From Bacteroidales bacterium (GTDB lineage: Bacteria; Bacteroidota; Bacteroidia; Bacteroidales; UBA10428), in NCBI GenBank assembly GCA_016938235.1, contig JAFGVA010000005.1, positions 1-36,233 on the forward strand: a DNA stretch of 36,233 bases. The letters are read 5' to 3'. Below are positions 1-7,845 of the stretch, piece by piece; position 1 is the stretch's first letter; the number at the start of each line of letters is the position of its first letter. The notes beneath the pieces were generated by a model. The model had not been told where the DNA came from, searched no databases, and worked only from the letters and a program-made list of their open reading frames with translations. The position numbers and the translations under genes were made by a program.

Positions 1-1
1 G

Positions 2-1507
2 CAATTGCTGAATGAAGGTGATGTGTTTATTAATGTTATTGATGCTACTAACCTTGAAAGAAGCCTTAACCTTACCCTTCAACTAATCAGCTATAACAAG
101 CCTATGGTTATGGCACTCAATTTATTTGATGAAACAAAGCATATAGGTATTACAATTGATATTAAAAAACTGAAACAAATTATTGGTGTTCCTTGTGTAC
201 CAACCTGTGCATTGAGTGGTGAAGGTATTCATGAACTTGTGGAAAAGATAAATGAAGCACAAACTTCCGGCTTTATCTTTGATAATATGCAAAGATGGAA
301 TGAGATAGGAAAGGTAATTAACAAGGTACAGACCATAAAACATAAACATCATACTTTTTCCGAAACCTTGCGGGATGCTTCTGTTAAACCACTAACCGGT
401 ATACCAATATTGATTTTTGTATTGTTGGCAGTGTTTATGGCAATACGGTTTATAGGAGAAAGCCTGATAAATTTATTATTCGAACCTTTTTTTGAGAATA
501 TCTGGTCACCAATAATGCTTAATTTGTCAGAAACACTAAATAATCATAAATTCCTGCATGATTTGCTTATTGGTAAACTGGTTGATGGGACAATAGATTA
601 TGGCCAGTCATTCGGTTTGCTGACAACCGGATTATTTGTTCCTTTAGGAGCAGTTCTACCTTATGTGTTCGCATTCTACGCTGTACTTGCCTTATTGGAA
701 GATTCAGGGTACCTACCCAGAGTGGCTGTGATGGTAGATACTATCATGCATAAAACAGGCTTGCACGGTCTTGCTATAATCCCCATGCTTTTAGGATTTG
801 GTTGTAATGTCCCCGGAGCTCTTGCAACAAGGATTCTGGAAACGCGGAAAGAAAAATTTATTGCAGCAACTTTAATGTCTGTGGCTGTTCCCTGTATGGC
901 ATTACAGGCTATGCTTTTCGGATTATTGGGGTCGTATGGCATTAAAGGAATAGGTATTGTTTTTGGAACACTGCTGATAGTATGGCTGTTTTTAGGAATA
1001 CTGCTCCGAAGAATTATAAAAGGAACATCACCTGAGATATTTATTGAAATACCTCCCTACCGAATACCTTATTTAAAAGGAGTTATAAAAAAAACATGGA
1101 TGCGGTTAAAGTGGTTCGTCAAAGAGGCAGTTCCTTTTGTTTTGCTGGGTGTTTTAATTGCCAATCTTCTGTATTCATTTGGAATTATCCAGTTTATCGG
1201 GAAAATTACCGCACCGGTCTTTAATCATTTACTGGGACTGCCGCAAGAGGCATCCGGAGCATTAATAATGGGATTTTTACGAAAAGACATTGCGGTAGGT
1301 ATGCTTGTTCCTTTACACCTTTCATTAAAACAACTTATCGTGGCATCAGTGGTTTTATCCATGTATTTTCCTTGTGTGGCTACTTTTGCAGTACTTCTAA
1401 AGGAATTGGGTATTATTGATTTGTTAAAATCTGCTTTGATAATGGTGCTGACGGCATTGATTACCGGAAGTTTACTTAATTTGATTTTATCTTTAATTAT
1501 GAATTGA
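2..1507 (+). CDS. feoB: Ferrous iron transport protein B, 5'-truncated by window edge
   Basis: FeoB is a GTP-gated inner-membrane Fe(II) permease. The reading frame is open to the window edge, so about 500 C-terminal residues are seen out of the usual 650-800. The visible part starts inside the G domain: the FeoB-typical VIDATNLERSL stretch, a G4-like NLFDE and a G5-like CALSGEG. The P-loop (G1) and switch regions lie upstream of the window. A polytopic membrane region follows with both gate motifs: GFGCNVPGALATR near residue 275 of the visible part and YFPCVATFAVLLKELG near residue 455. The segment after the first gate (AVPCMALQAMLFGLLG) differs from the E. coli-type SCSARLP, as in FeoB of many anaerobes. 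It converges with the antiporter gene at 1685. An upstream feoA cannot be assessed. Confidence 0.93.
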   Translation, partial: QLLNEGDVFINVIDATNLERSLNLTLQLISYNKPMVMALNLFDETKHIGITIDIKKLKQIIGVPCVPTCALSGEGIHELVEKINEAQTSGFIFDNMQRWNEIGKVINKVQTIKHKHHTFSETLRDASVKPLTGIPILIFVLLAVFMAIRFIGESLINLLFEPFFENIWSPIMLNLSETLNNHKFLHDLLIGKLVDGTIDYGQSFGLLTTGLFVPLGAVLPYVFAFYAVLALLEDSGYLPRVAVMVDTIMHKTGLHGLAIIPMLLGFGCNVPGALATRILETRKEKFIAATLMSVAVPCMALQAMLFGLLGSYGIKGIGIVFGTLLIVWLFLGILLRRIIKGTSPEIFIEIPPYRIPYLKGVIKKTWMRLKWFVKEAVPFVLLGVLIANLLYSFGIIQFIGKITAPVFNHLLGLPQEASGALIMGFLRKDIAVGMLVPLHLSLKQLIVASVVLSMYFPCVATFAVLLKELGIIDLLKSALIMVLTALITGSLLNLILSLIMN

Positions 1508-1583
1508 TAATAGCTAAAATTAAAGATGTAATGATTTATATTATCTGATTTCAAATTTTCCCTTTTCATTTTTTTTCTTTGAG

Positions 1584-1649
1584 ACCAACAATTCTCTAAC
1601 ATCATTATCCGATGCATCGGCTATTCTAAACAACGATTCTATTGTTGGT
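1584..1649. repeat. Nested inverted repeats in the feoB/antiporter convergent gap
   Basis: Perfect 9-base arms accaacaat (1584-1592) and attgttggt (1641-1649) enclose a 48-base loop. The loop contains a perfect 12-base palindrome, ccgatgcatcgg (1609-1620). The stretch lies between two convergent genes, so a role in transcript ends is possible, but there is no T-run typical of an intrinsic terminator. The inner palindrome resembles the arms of the inverted repeat at 5035-5066 (shared tatccgatg). Confidence 0.5.
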
Positions 1650-1684
1650 TAAACAAAGGGGGCAATCATATATTAATGATTGAC

Positions 1685-3664
1685 TTATTTCTCTTGCGAA
1701 AAAATCTCAAAAGCCATATTAATCTGTTCAGGATTTCCTAAAACATATACAATATCGTCAGATTTGAAGTTAGTTTCAGTATTCACATGGTCAATAATCT
1801 CTATACCACGTTTCATCGCAAGTAAAGTTACACCTGTTTTTGTTCTTAATTGCAAATCTGATAGAGTGTGCCCATCAGCCTTTGAATTTTCTTCAACTTT
1901 AATTGCCGAAATATTCATATTGGGAAGTTTATCAATAATTGTAGGTTGATTTACAGTGTCTTTTTCAGAGAATTCCCCTAAATTTAAATTTCTAATATGG
2001 GTAAGGATTCTGTTTATTTCTTTTTGTGGTAATAATTTATGAACCAAAAACCTGTTAAACAGATCGATCGCTATTTCAAGTTTTTCTGGTAAAACCTGGT
2101 CTGCACCAAGTTCATACAGTTGACCGATATTTTGAATGTTTTTTGCCCTTACAATTACATAGGCTTTTTTGTTTATTAACCTTATTTTTTCAGTTATTGC
2201 CATTGAAGGAATCAGGCTTCCTACTGAGATTATTATTGTATTTGCTGTATCAACATGAGCTTTTAATAAAATTGGTTCATTTACGGCATCACCATATACA
2301 ACCATTTCTCCTTGTTCAATTTTTTCTTTTGCTATTAACGGGTCAAATATGATTGAAACATACGGTATCTTATTAAGTCTTGCCATTTTTGATAGTTTCA
2401 GTGCGCTACTATCTTTTCCTATTATTACAAGATGATTTTGAATATCCGGAATATTTATTTCTTTCAGAGGGAACAATCCTTTTACCAGAAAATCAGGTAA
2501 AGGCAATTTTAAAATGAAATTTGCCAGTGGAAGAGAAGCCTTTATTAAAAAGGGGGTTAAAGCCATTGTAATAACAGCAACAGCAAGAAATAGCTGATAA
2601 TAAAAGCTATTGATAATTGAATTATCTAATCCGATTTTTACCAAAATAAAAGAAAATTCCCCAACCTGGCTTAACGCAAGTCCTACTAATAAAGTTCCTT
2701 TGAAAGTATGCCCTAAAACAAATCCGGTGCCACCTGCAATTAATATTTTAAGTACAATAACTAATATTACACTGAATAACACCAATTGATAATTATTTAG
2801 GACAAAAGTTACATCCAATAGCATTCCTATAGAAACAAAAAAGAAACTTGTAAATGTGTCTTTAAATGGAATAAGATTTGAAAACGCATTATGGCTGTAT
2901 TGCGATTCTGAAACCATTAAACCTGCAAGAAAGGCTCCAAAAGCCAAAGACATTCCCAACTGGTTTGTTAACAATGCAACTGCAAGGCAAATGAGAAAAA
3001 TACTCATCATAAAAAGCTCCTGGTTTTTTGTCATGGCAATTAAATGCAAAATTTTCGGCAGTAACCATTTATTGCCAGCATAGACAAAGCCTATTATAAA
3101 AACAGCTTTCAAAGTAAGTAAAATAAGTTCTTTACCTATTTCAACCTCGCTATTGCCTAAAAGATTAGCAAATAGAATTAATGGGACTAATAATAAATCC
3201 TGAAAAATAAGGATTCCCAATACTGTACGTCCATAATTAGATGTTAGCTCTGAACGTTCCTGTAACAATTTTAAAACCAATGCCGAACTGCTTAGTGCTG
3301 TAAGAAAACCAATAAAAATTGATGTTTGAATATCAAGCCCATAAAAATGAGATACAACATAAAAAATACCAGCTGTTACTAAAACCTGAAGTAATCCGCC
3401 CAAAAAGACAATTCTCCTTATCTTTAAAAGATGTTTCAGGGAGAATTCCATCCCGATTGTAAAAAGTAACAGAACAACTCCGATTTCTGCCAGTATTTCA
3501 ATTTCATGCTCTCCATTTATTAATGAAAAAACATGTGGGCCGGCAAGTATTCCTGTTAACAGATAACCTACAATGGTCGGGATTTTAATCTTTGTAAAAA
3601 TTAAATTTACCAGCGTAGAAAGGGCAAATATTATTACAATTTCTTTTAATATGGCGATTTCCAT
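1685..3664 (-). CDS. KefB-type monovalent cation:proton antiporter (CPA2) with RCK domains
   Basis: The 659 residues combine an N-terminal Na+/H+ exchanger membrane domain (about residues 1-385, around 12 hydrophobic segments, beginning MEIAILKEIVIIF and including GYLLTGILAGPHV), a TrkA-N/RCK-N domain (about 415-545) and a TrkA-C domain (about 575-655). Family role: K+ or Na+ exchange for protons at the inner membrane, gated by nucleotide or ligand binding to the RCK part. Oddity: the dinucleotide-binding glycine motif at the start of RCK-N reads VIIGKDSSALKL, without the canonical GxGxxG, so classical NAD(H) binding is doubtful. It is the last gene of a leftward set behind a MarR regulator and an Lrp/AsnC sensor domain; its ATG is 8 bases after the stop of the small ORF at 3673-3852. 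Transported ion is not determinable from sequence. Confidence 0.9.
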   Translation of the reverse strand: MEIAILKEIVIIFALSTLVNLIFTKIKIPTIVGYLLTGILAGPHVFSLINGEHEIEILAEIGVVLLLFTIGMEFSLKHLLKIRRIVFLGGLLQVLVTAGIFYVVSHFYGLDIQTSIFIGFLTALSSSALVLKLLQERSELTSNYGRTVLGILIFQDLLLVPLILFANLLGNSEVEIGKELILLTLKAVFIIGFVYAGNKWLLPKILHLIAMTKNQELFMMSIFLICLAVALLTNQLGMSLAFGAFLAGLMVSESQYSHNAFSNLIPFKDTFTSFFFVSIGMLLDVTFVLNNYQLVLFSVILVIVLKILIAGGTGFVLGHTFKGTLLVGLALSQVGEFSFILVKIGLDNSIINSFYYQLFLAVAVITMALTPFLIKASLPLANFILKLPLPDFLVKGLFPLKEINIPDIQNHLVIIGKDSSALKLSKMARLNKIPYVSIIFDPLIAKEKIEQGEMVVYGDAVNEPILLKAHVDTANTIIISVGSLIPSMAITEKIRLINKKAYVIVRAKNIQNIGQLYELGADQVLPEKLEIAIDLFNRFLVHKLLPQKEINRILTHIRNLNLGEFSEKDTVNQPTIIDKLPNMNISAIKVEENSKADGHTLSDLQLRTKTGVTLLAMKRGIEIIDHVNTETNFKSDDIVYVLGNPEQINMAFEIFSQEK

Positions 3665-3672
3665 GATACAGT

Positions 3673-3852
3673 TTAATTGTTATTTTTTATCCTTTTGCCA
3701 ATTACCTTTGCATTGGTTGTGAAAGATAAACCTTGTTGCCCGGAGGTACTTATATTTACTGATTGTATCATTATCTGGTCGGAATAAATACGGCTACCCC
3801 AATCAATAATAAAATTAGCCCCGGCACCCCCGGCTGTTTCTTCTTCATCCAC
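3673..3852 (-). CDS. Small unrecognised ORF (59 aa) or 3' remnant of a lost gene
   Basis: The frame is open from a stop at 3859-3861 down to TAA at 3673-3675. There is no upstream ATG; GTG at 3852 is the best start, giving a product beginning VDEEETAGGAGANFIIDWG and ending NAKVIGKRIKNNN. The middle looks like alternating beta-strand sequence (DQIMIQSVNISTSG). The 5' half is clearly more GC-rich (cccggcacccccggc on the plus strand) than its surroundings. It is collinear with the leftward operon: 50 bases after the Lrp-domain gene and 8 bases before the antiporter ATG, which favours a real small gene. The lack of an ATG and of a visible ribosome binding site favours a decayed gene end. Function unknown. 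Confidence 0.4.
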   Translation of the reverse strand: MDEEETAGGAGANFIIDWGSRIYSDQIMIQSVNISTSGQQGLSFTTNAKVIGKRIKNNN

Positions 3853-3902
3853 AACAATTTAAACGCTTTAATTATAGTTGAGTTAATTCAAATTATTTAT
3901 TC

Positions 3903-4178
3903 TTAACTACCCAAATCAAACATGCCTGCAATGTCAAATTTTGAAATTAGTCTGTATGCAATCATTGTTTCTGTCTTTTTTATACCTTCAATTCCATTTA
4001 TTTTTTCAGTAACAATTTCATCTATATCATCTAAGTTTTTATTCCTTAGTACTGCAATAAGATTATACCTTCCAGTTACCGAATACACCTCTGATACTCC
4101 CTCTAATTCTGCAAGTTTGTTGCCAACATCATTTATTTTGGCATGTTCTGTTTTAATTAAAATAATAGTTGTTATCAT
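3903..4178 (-). CDS. Stand-alone Lrp/AsnC ligand-binding (RAM) domain protein
   Basis: The 91 residues correspond to only the C-terminal effector domain of Lrp/AsnC regulators: an alpha/beta ferredoxin-like pattern with TTIILIKTEHAKI, VSEVYSVTGRYNLIAVL and IKKTETMIAYRL. There is no helix-turn-helix. Known stand-alone RAM proteins form rings and bind amino acids or similar small ligands, and may act as adaptors or sensors. It starts 15 bases after the MarR gene stop, so both are probably co-transcribed. With the antiporter downstream, a regulatory module for ion or amino-acid-linked homeostasis is plausible (inference). The family call is confident; ligand and partner are unknown. Confidence 0.85.
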   Translation of the reverse strand: MITTIILIKTEHAKINDVGNKLAELEGVSEVYSVTGRYNLIAVLRNKNLDDIDEIVTEKINGIEGIKKTETMIAYRLISKFDIAGMFDLGS

Positions 4179-4193
4179 ATCAAAATATTTTTT

Positions 4194-4895
4194 TTATTTA
4201 TACAAGTGTTTCAAAGAATCCATCAGATTAGAGATTTCAGCAAAGGGTTTATCGTAATGTTTAAGATAAATATTGTTGTGAAATTCGTTGATTTCTTTTA
4301 AAACAGGCAATGTTTTTTTCCATTTATTTGGGCTGATACAGGCAAGAAATGCATTGTTTGCTTCAATTATCCGGGAGTTTGCTTTTTGTAATAGATCTTG
4401 TCCGTCTTTTGTTAATATTAAAATTTTTGCACGTTTATCTTCAGTATCGGGCAGTTCTTTTACAAAATTATTTTTCACAAGTCTTCTAATTGTATCCATT
4501 CCTGTTGTGTATTCTACCAGGTGAATATTAATTAGATCTGTTTTTCTTGCTTTACTAATTTTTTCGATTGTATATAAAAAAAGATATTCCAACCGGGAAT
4601 TTAAAGGTAAATCTACCAGGTATTTACGAATATAAAATTCTTCAAACCTTGCAATTCTGAGAATATATTCCTGGAATTGTGATTTTGGCTCCAGTTTATT
4701 TAAATATAGTTCTGTTTCCGACCTTAAATTTTGATCGTATTTTGTTTCATATTTTGTATTAGTTATGGATTGCTCTTTGATTTGTGCTGCCATCCATTCC
4801 GAAAATCTTAAAAGACTATGTTCTTCAAATTCTTCATTTTCATACACTTCCCAAAGATCTATCAGCTGCTTTATTATTATGTATTTACTATTCAT
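4194..4895 (-). CDS. MarR-family winged-helix transcriptional regulator
   Basis: The 233 residues are longer than typical MarR proteins (about 140-160) because of an N-terminal helical extension of roughly 80 residues (MNSKYIIIKQLIDLWEVYEN onward). The MarR core covers about 85-225: helix with LFLYTIEKISKARKTDLIN, recognition region EYTTGMDTIRRLVKNNFV, then the wing with the family-typical DKRAKILILTKDG. It probably binds DNA as a dimer. It is first in the leftward set with the Lrp-domain gene and the antiporter, and divergent from the Rnk-like gene at 5107. The 12-base inverted repeat at 5035-5066 in the divergent gap is an obvious candidate operator (inference). Confidence 0.87.
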   Translation of the reverse strand: MNSKYIIIKQLIDLWEVYENEEFEEHSLLRFSEWMAAQIKEQSITNTKYETKYDQNLRSETELYLNKLEPKSQFQEYILRIARFEEFYIRKYLVDLPLNSRLEYLFLYTIEKISKARKTDLINIHLVEYTTGMDTIRRLVKNNFVKELPDTEDKRAKILILTKDGQDLLQKANSRIIEANNAFLACISPNKWKKTLPVLKEINEFHNNIYLKHYDKPFAEISNLMDSLKHLYK

Positions 4896-5034
4896 TTAAT
4901 ATAATACATTTTAACAAATATAAGTATTAATGTTCATTCCTGGCAACCGACAACCAGCATATCACAGGTGTTTTTAATAGTGATTTAACTTATCTCCATG
5001 AATAGGTAAATATAAAATAATATTGTAAATTTAT

Positions 5035-5066
5035 ATCGTATCCGATGTATATAAATCGGATACGAT
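5035..5066. promoter_or_regulatory. Perfect 12-base inverted repeat, candidate operator
   Basis: Arms atcgtatccgat (5035-5046) and atcggatacgat (5055-5066) are perfectly complementary around the 8-base spacer gtatataa. It lies in the gap between the divergent MarR gene (start 4895) and Rnk-like gene (start 5107). It is followed by tttttac, so a weak hairpin terminator is an alternative, but its position upstream of both genes favours an operator. The half-site tatccgatg recurs in the palindrome at 1609-1620. Confidence 0.5.
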
Positions 5067-5106
5067 TTTTACTATGTAGCTTTTTTAATATTGAAGTATA
5101 ATAGAA

Positions 5107-5529
5107 ATGGATAATCAAAGAATATCTTTAGACAGGCATCTAACCAATATAGATTATGGCCACATTATTAATCTGATAACAGATGATATATATAAAAAAC
5201 ATATTGCTCCCTCGCGTCTGCACTTGCTTTATTTATTGGCAGCAACCAGTACGAAGCATGAATCATCGAACATTCCGGAGGATGTGATAACTTTAAATTC
5301 TGAAATAATTCTGGTAAGCGAAAAAACGCAAAGACAACTGGTTAAAATAGTACTTCCTAAGGATGTTAATGGGAAAAATGATATTTCGGTGTATAATCCG
5401 ATGGCAATTGCAATTCTGGGCAAGAAAGAAAAAGATTTTGTATTTATAAAAAACAATAAGACCTACTTAAAAATACAAATCGAAAAATTGGTTTTTCAAC
5501 CCGAAAAGGAAAAAGCAAGCCATTTATAG
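5107..5529 (+). CDS. Rnk/GreA C-terminal-domain family protein, divergent copy
   Basis: The 140-residue protein has a helical N-terminus (about 1-55) and a Rnk/GreA-C FKBP-like domain (about 60-135): PEDVITLNSEIILV, QRQLVKIVLPKDV, then DISVYNPMAIAILG. E. coli Rnk (about 136 aa) binds RNA polymerase and relates to Gre factors. Compared with its neighbour at 5624, the usual SPLGxALLGxxxGD segment is altered to NPMAIAILGKKEKD, so the core loop has diverged. The start ATG at 5107 fits the divergent promoter gap. It is probably the first of two tandem paralogues. Role inferred: modulation of transcription, possibly under stress. Confidence 0.75.
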   Translation: MDNQRISLDRHLTNIDYGHIINLITDDIYKKHIAPSRLHLLYLLAATSTKHESSNIPEDVITLNSEIILVSEKTQRQLVKIVLPKDVNGKNDISVYNPMAIAILGKKEKDFVFIKNNKTYLKIQIEKLVFQPEKEKASHL

Positions 5530-5623
5530 CTAACATAATAAATAGAATTACTGGCTTTTATAGTTTTAATAATAATAATGATTGTCATTCTTAATTATAG
5601 TATTGACCATAAAAAACAAAGAT

Positions 5624-6037
5624 ATGGAAGGGCAAATAGTAATAACTGAACTTGATTATATAAGATTAAGTAAGCTTATTGGCACTGCCAGAATGGAAAA
5701 AAGTGTTGAACTCAAAAATCTAGAAGTACTGGCTAATGAAATAAAACGTGCTAAAAAAATAAATTCAAAGAAAATTACCCCCGAATTTGTTACCATGAAC
5801 TCTGTGGTGAAGGTTTTTAATAAAAAAACTAAGCAAACCATGACTGTTAAAATTGTATACCCAAAGGAGGCTGATTTTAAAAAGAGCTATGTTTCGGTTT
5901 TCTCTCCATTAGGCAGCGCTTTATTAGGTTACAAAGTTGGCGATTCTGTTTTGTTTGAAGCCCCTAAAGCTAAGGTGGAGATTATTATTGAAAACATAGA
6001 ATACCAACCGGAAGCAAGCGGTGATTTTTTTGTATAA
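5624..6037 (+). CDS. Rnk/GreA C-terminal-domain family protein, canonical copy
   Basis: This 137-residue protein starts at ATG 5624; the frame stays open to a TTG at 5582, but the upstream residues look non-coding. The N-terminal helix (ELDYIRLSKLIGTARMEK) leads into the FKBP-like Rnk/GreA-C domain with FVTMNSVVKVFNKKTKQ, MTVKIVYPKEA and the full signature VSVFSPLGSALLGYKVGDSV. Family role: a small RNA-polymerase-interacting factor. It is a tandem paralogue of the gene at 5107, with about 95 bases between them. The two have similar length and layout but clearly differ in the signature loop. Confidence 0.82.
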   Translation: MEGQIVITELDYIRLSKLIGTARMEKSVELKNLEVLANEIKRAKKINSKKITPEFVTMNSVVKVFNKKTKQTMTVKIVYPKEADFKKSYVSVFSPLGSALLGYKVGDSVLFEAPKAKVEIIIENIEYQPEASGDFFV

Positions 6038-6289
6038 CAAATTTGACTTGGTGAATTGTAAAATAACCGATAGCGAAGTTGAAACCTCAAGCATTATTTC
6101 TAAAACACTCCGAAAATATAGTATAACCTGTTAAAAATCAGAAGCTTTTTTGATACTAAATTGGTTACTTAGGCTTTGTTTTTCATTATTAAATAATTCA
6201 TAGTTCTATTAGAGTTTTTATTAAAAGTATTAAGAAATTCTTTGTTAACTTAGTATAAACAGTAGAACCATTACAATATTTAAATCAGA

Positions 6290-7753
6290 ATGATAATAAA
6301 AAATAAATTTTTATTTATAATAGCCTTTGTTTTAACATTAGTTAGTTGTAAGCAAAGTGCAGATTATGAATATATTGAGGGCAAAGCTTTTCAGAACCTG
6401 GCAAAGGTTGTAGCTAATACAAGTCGTGAATTATCTGATTATCTTCAACACATTGAAAAGCTTGCCGGAAAAATAAAATCAGATGATGTAATGCAATCAT
6501 TCTTTATAGCTAAAAAAAATTATTATTCTTTACAAAAGGAAACTGATTTACCAACCGGAATGGTGCAGCAAATTGAAGTGTTAAAAAACAAAATCCAACA
6601 ACATTATCTGTTAAATTACCTAACCTTTTATGATATACTATTTATTGATGTAAACGGTGATGTTTTTTATACTATCAGGAAAGAAAAAGACTATCATAAA
6701 AACATATTTACCGGAGAACTTGCGGAAACTCAATTATCTGTAGCATTAAGGGAGAATCCTGGTGAATCTTATGTTGATTTTCAGTTTTATCTGTTTTCGG
6801 GAGAACCATCTGCTTTTTTTATTGAACCTGTGTATGAAAAAAATGAAATTACAGGTTGGTATGCCTTGCAATTTTCAGTTAATAAAATTAATCAGCTTTT
6901 TGAAGAACAGAATAATCTGGGTAAAACAGGTGAGGTGCTGCTTGTTAATCAAGAACATTTATTATTAACAAATTCAAGATTTGATTCCCATAACACAATT
7001 CTTAAAATTAAATTACCGGATAATAATATAGAAAGTAAATTTCGGGAAAGAAAAGGAATAAAACAGGTAATTGATTATAGAAACAAAACTGTACTCAGTG
7101 CTTTTGAAGTTTTTGAGTTCTTAAACACGGAATGGCTTATTATTGCTAAAAAGGACAAGGCCGAAGTTGTTACTGATTTTTATAAAGAAAACAGCAGTAA
7201 GTTGTTTCCGGTCTTATTATCCAAAATCTCAAAGCAAACAAAAACCAATGAAGAATTTGTTAATCAACCAGATGTAATAAACGTCCAGATCGATGAGTTT
7301 TCAAGAGCTGATACAAATTCTATACTATTTACACAGGGAGTTTCGACATGTACAGCAATAATCATTTCTTATCCCGGCAGGTTTGCATATATGGCTCATA
7401 TTAGTCCGTATGATAAAATTTATGGCGAATCGGGCACTGATATACTTGGCCAAATCATTAAACGAATTGCATATTACGAAATACCTGAATCGGAAAAAAT
7501 AAATCTTGAATTCAATATTGTTTCAACAAGTGATAAAGCTTTTTATAATTGTATAAATCTGTTGAATAATAAAGGATACCTGTTATCACAAATTAAAATA
7601 TTATATAACAAGAATGCCGAATATGCTAATATCTGCCATATTGCCGAGAAAGGAGAAACAGTTGTTAACTGGAAAATAATAAATTCAGAAAACACTTTCA
7701 AAAGCTCAGTATTTTCGGAACAGAAATCGCTTGGCGAATTGTTTTTTGATTAG
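6290..7753 (+). CDS. Lipoprotein with Cache-like sensor and C-terminal CheD-like deamidase domain
   Basis: The protein of 487 residues starts with a lipoprotein signal (FIIAFVLTLVSC, lipid cysteine C20, followed by K), so it should be anchored in an extracytoplasmic membrane leaflet. Residues about 90-300 look like a Cache/dCache sensor: YDILFIDVNGDVFYTIRKEK, SAFFIEPVYEKNEITGWYAL, then LGKTGEVLLVNQEH. Residues about 330-475 read like CheD, the chemoreceptor glutamine deamidase: TQGVSTCTAIII aligns with the CheD TLGLGSCVAV motif and is followed by FAYMAHISP in place of the HxMLP segment. T348, C354 and H370 match the CheD Thr-Cys-His triad with the same Thr-to-Cys spacing and a Cys-to-His spacing one residue shorter. 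CheD is normally cytoplasmic, so the location is odd. The domain call is by eye; the lipoprotein call is firm. Confidence 0.7.
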   Translation: MIIKNKFLFIIAFVLTLVSCKQSADYEYIEGKAFQNLAKVVANTSRELSDYLQHIEKLAGKIKSDDVMQSFFIAKKNYYSLQKETDLPTGMVQQIEVLKNKIQQHYLLNYLTFYDILFIDVNGDVFYTIRKEKDYHKNIFTGELAETQLSVALRENPGESYVDFQFYLFSGEPSAFFIEPVYEKNEITGWYALQFSVNKINQLFEEQNNLGKTGEVLLVNQEHLLLTNSRFDSHNTILKIKLPDNNIESKFRERKGIKQVIDYRNKTVLSAFEVFEFLNTEWLIIAKKDKAEVVTDFYKENSSKLFPVLLSKISKQTKTNEEFVNQPDVINVQIDEFSRADTNSILFTQGVSTCTAIIISYPGRFAYMAHISPYDKIYGESGTDILGQIIKRIAYYEIPESEKINLEFNIVSTSDKAFYNCINLLNNKGYLLSQIKILYNKNAEYANICHIAEKGETVVNWKIINSENTFKSSVFSEQKSLGELFFD

Positions 7754-7845
7754 TTTATTCTTATCAAAATTTAGTTTATCTTCTGGTTTAGAATGCAATG
7801 TGTTTAAGATAAAATTAAAAGCTCACTTAACATGCAATATATGAA

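Noticed and set aside
1541-1648. Open minus-strand frame of 35 codons (SLFRIADASDNDVRELL...) between feoB and the antiporter.
   Set aside because: No start codon, stop directly upstream, no recognisable family; overlaps the nested inverted repeats. Could be a remnant but the evidence is too thin.
5035-5066. Reading the inverted repeat as an intrinsic terminator because a short T-run follows.
   Set aside because: It lies upstream of both divergent genes, has a low-GC stem, and no transcript is expected to end there.
6048-6134. Plus-strand 29-codon frame (NCKITDSEVETSS...) after the second Rnk-like gene.
   Set aside because: Short, starts at TTG/GTG with no ribosome binding site, and no recognisable domain.
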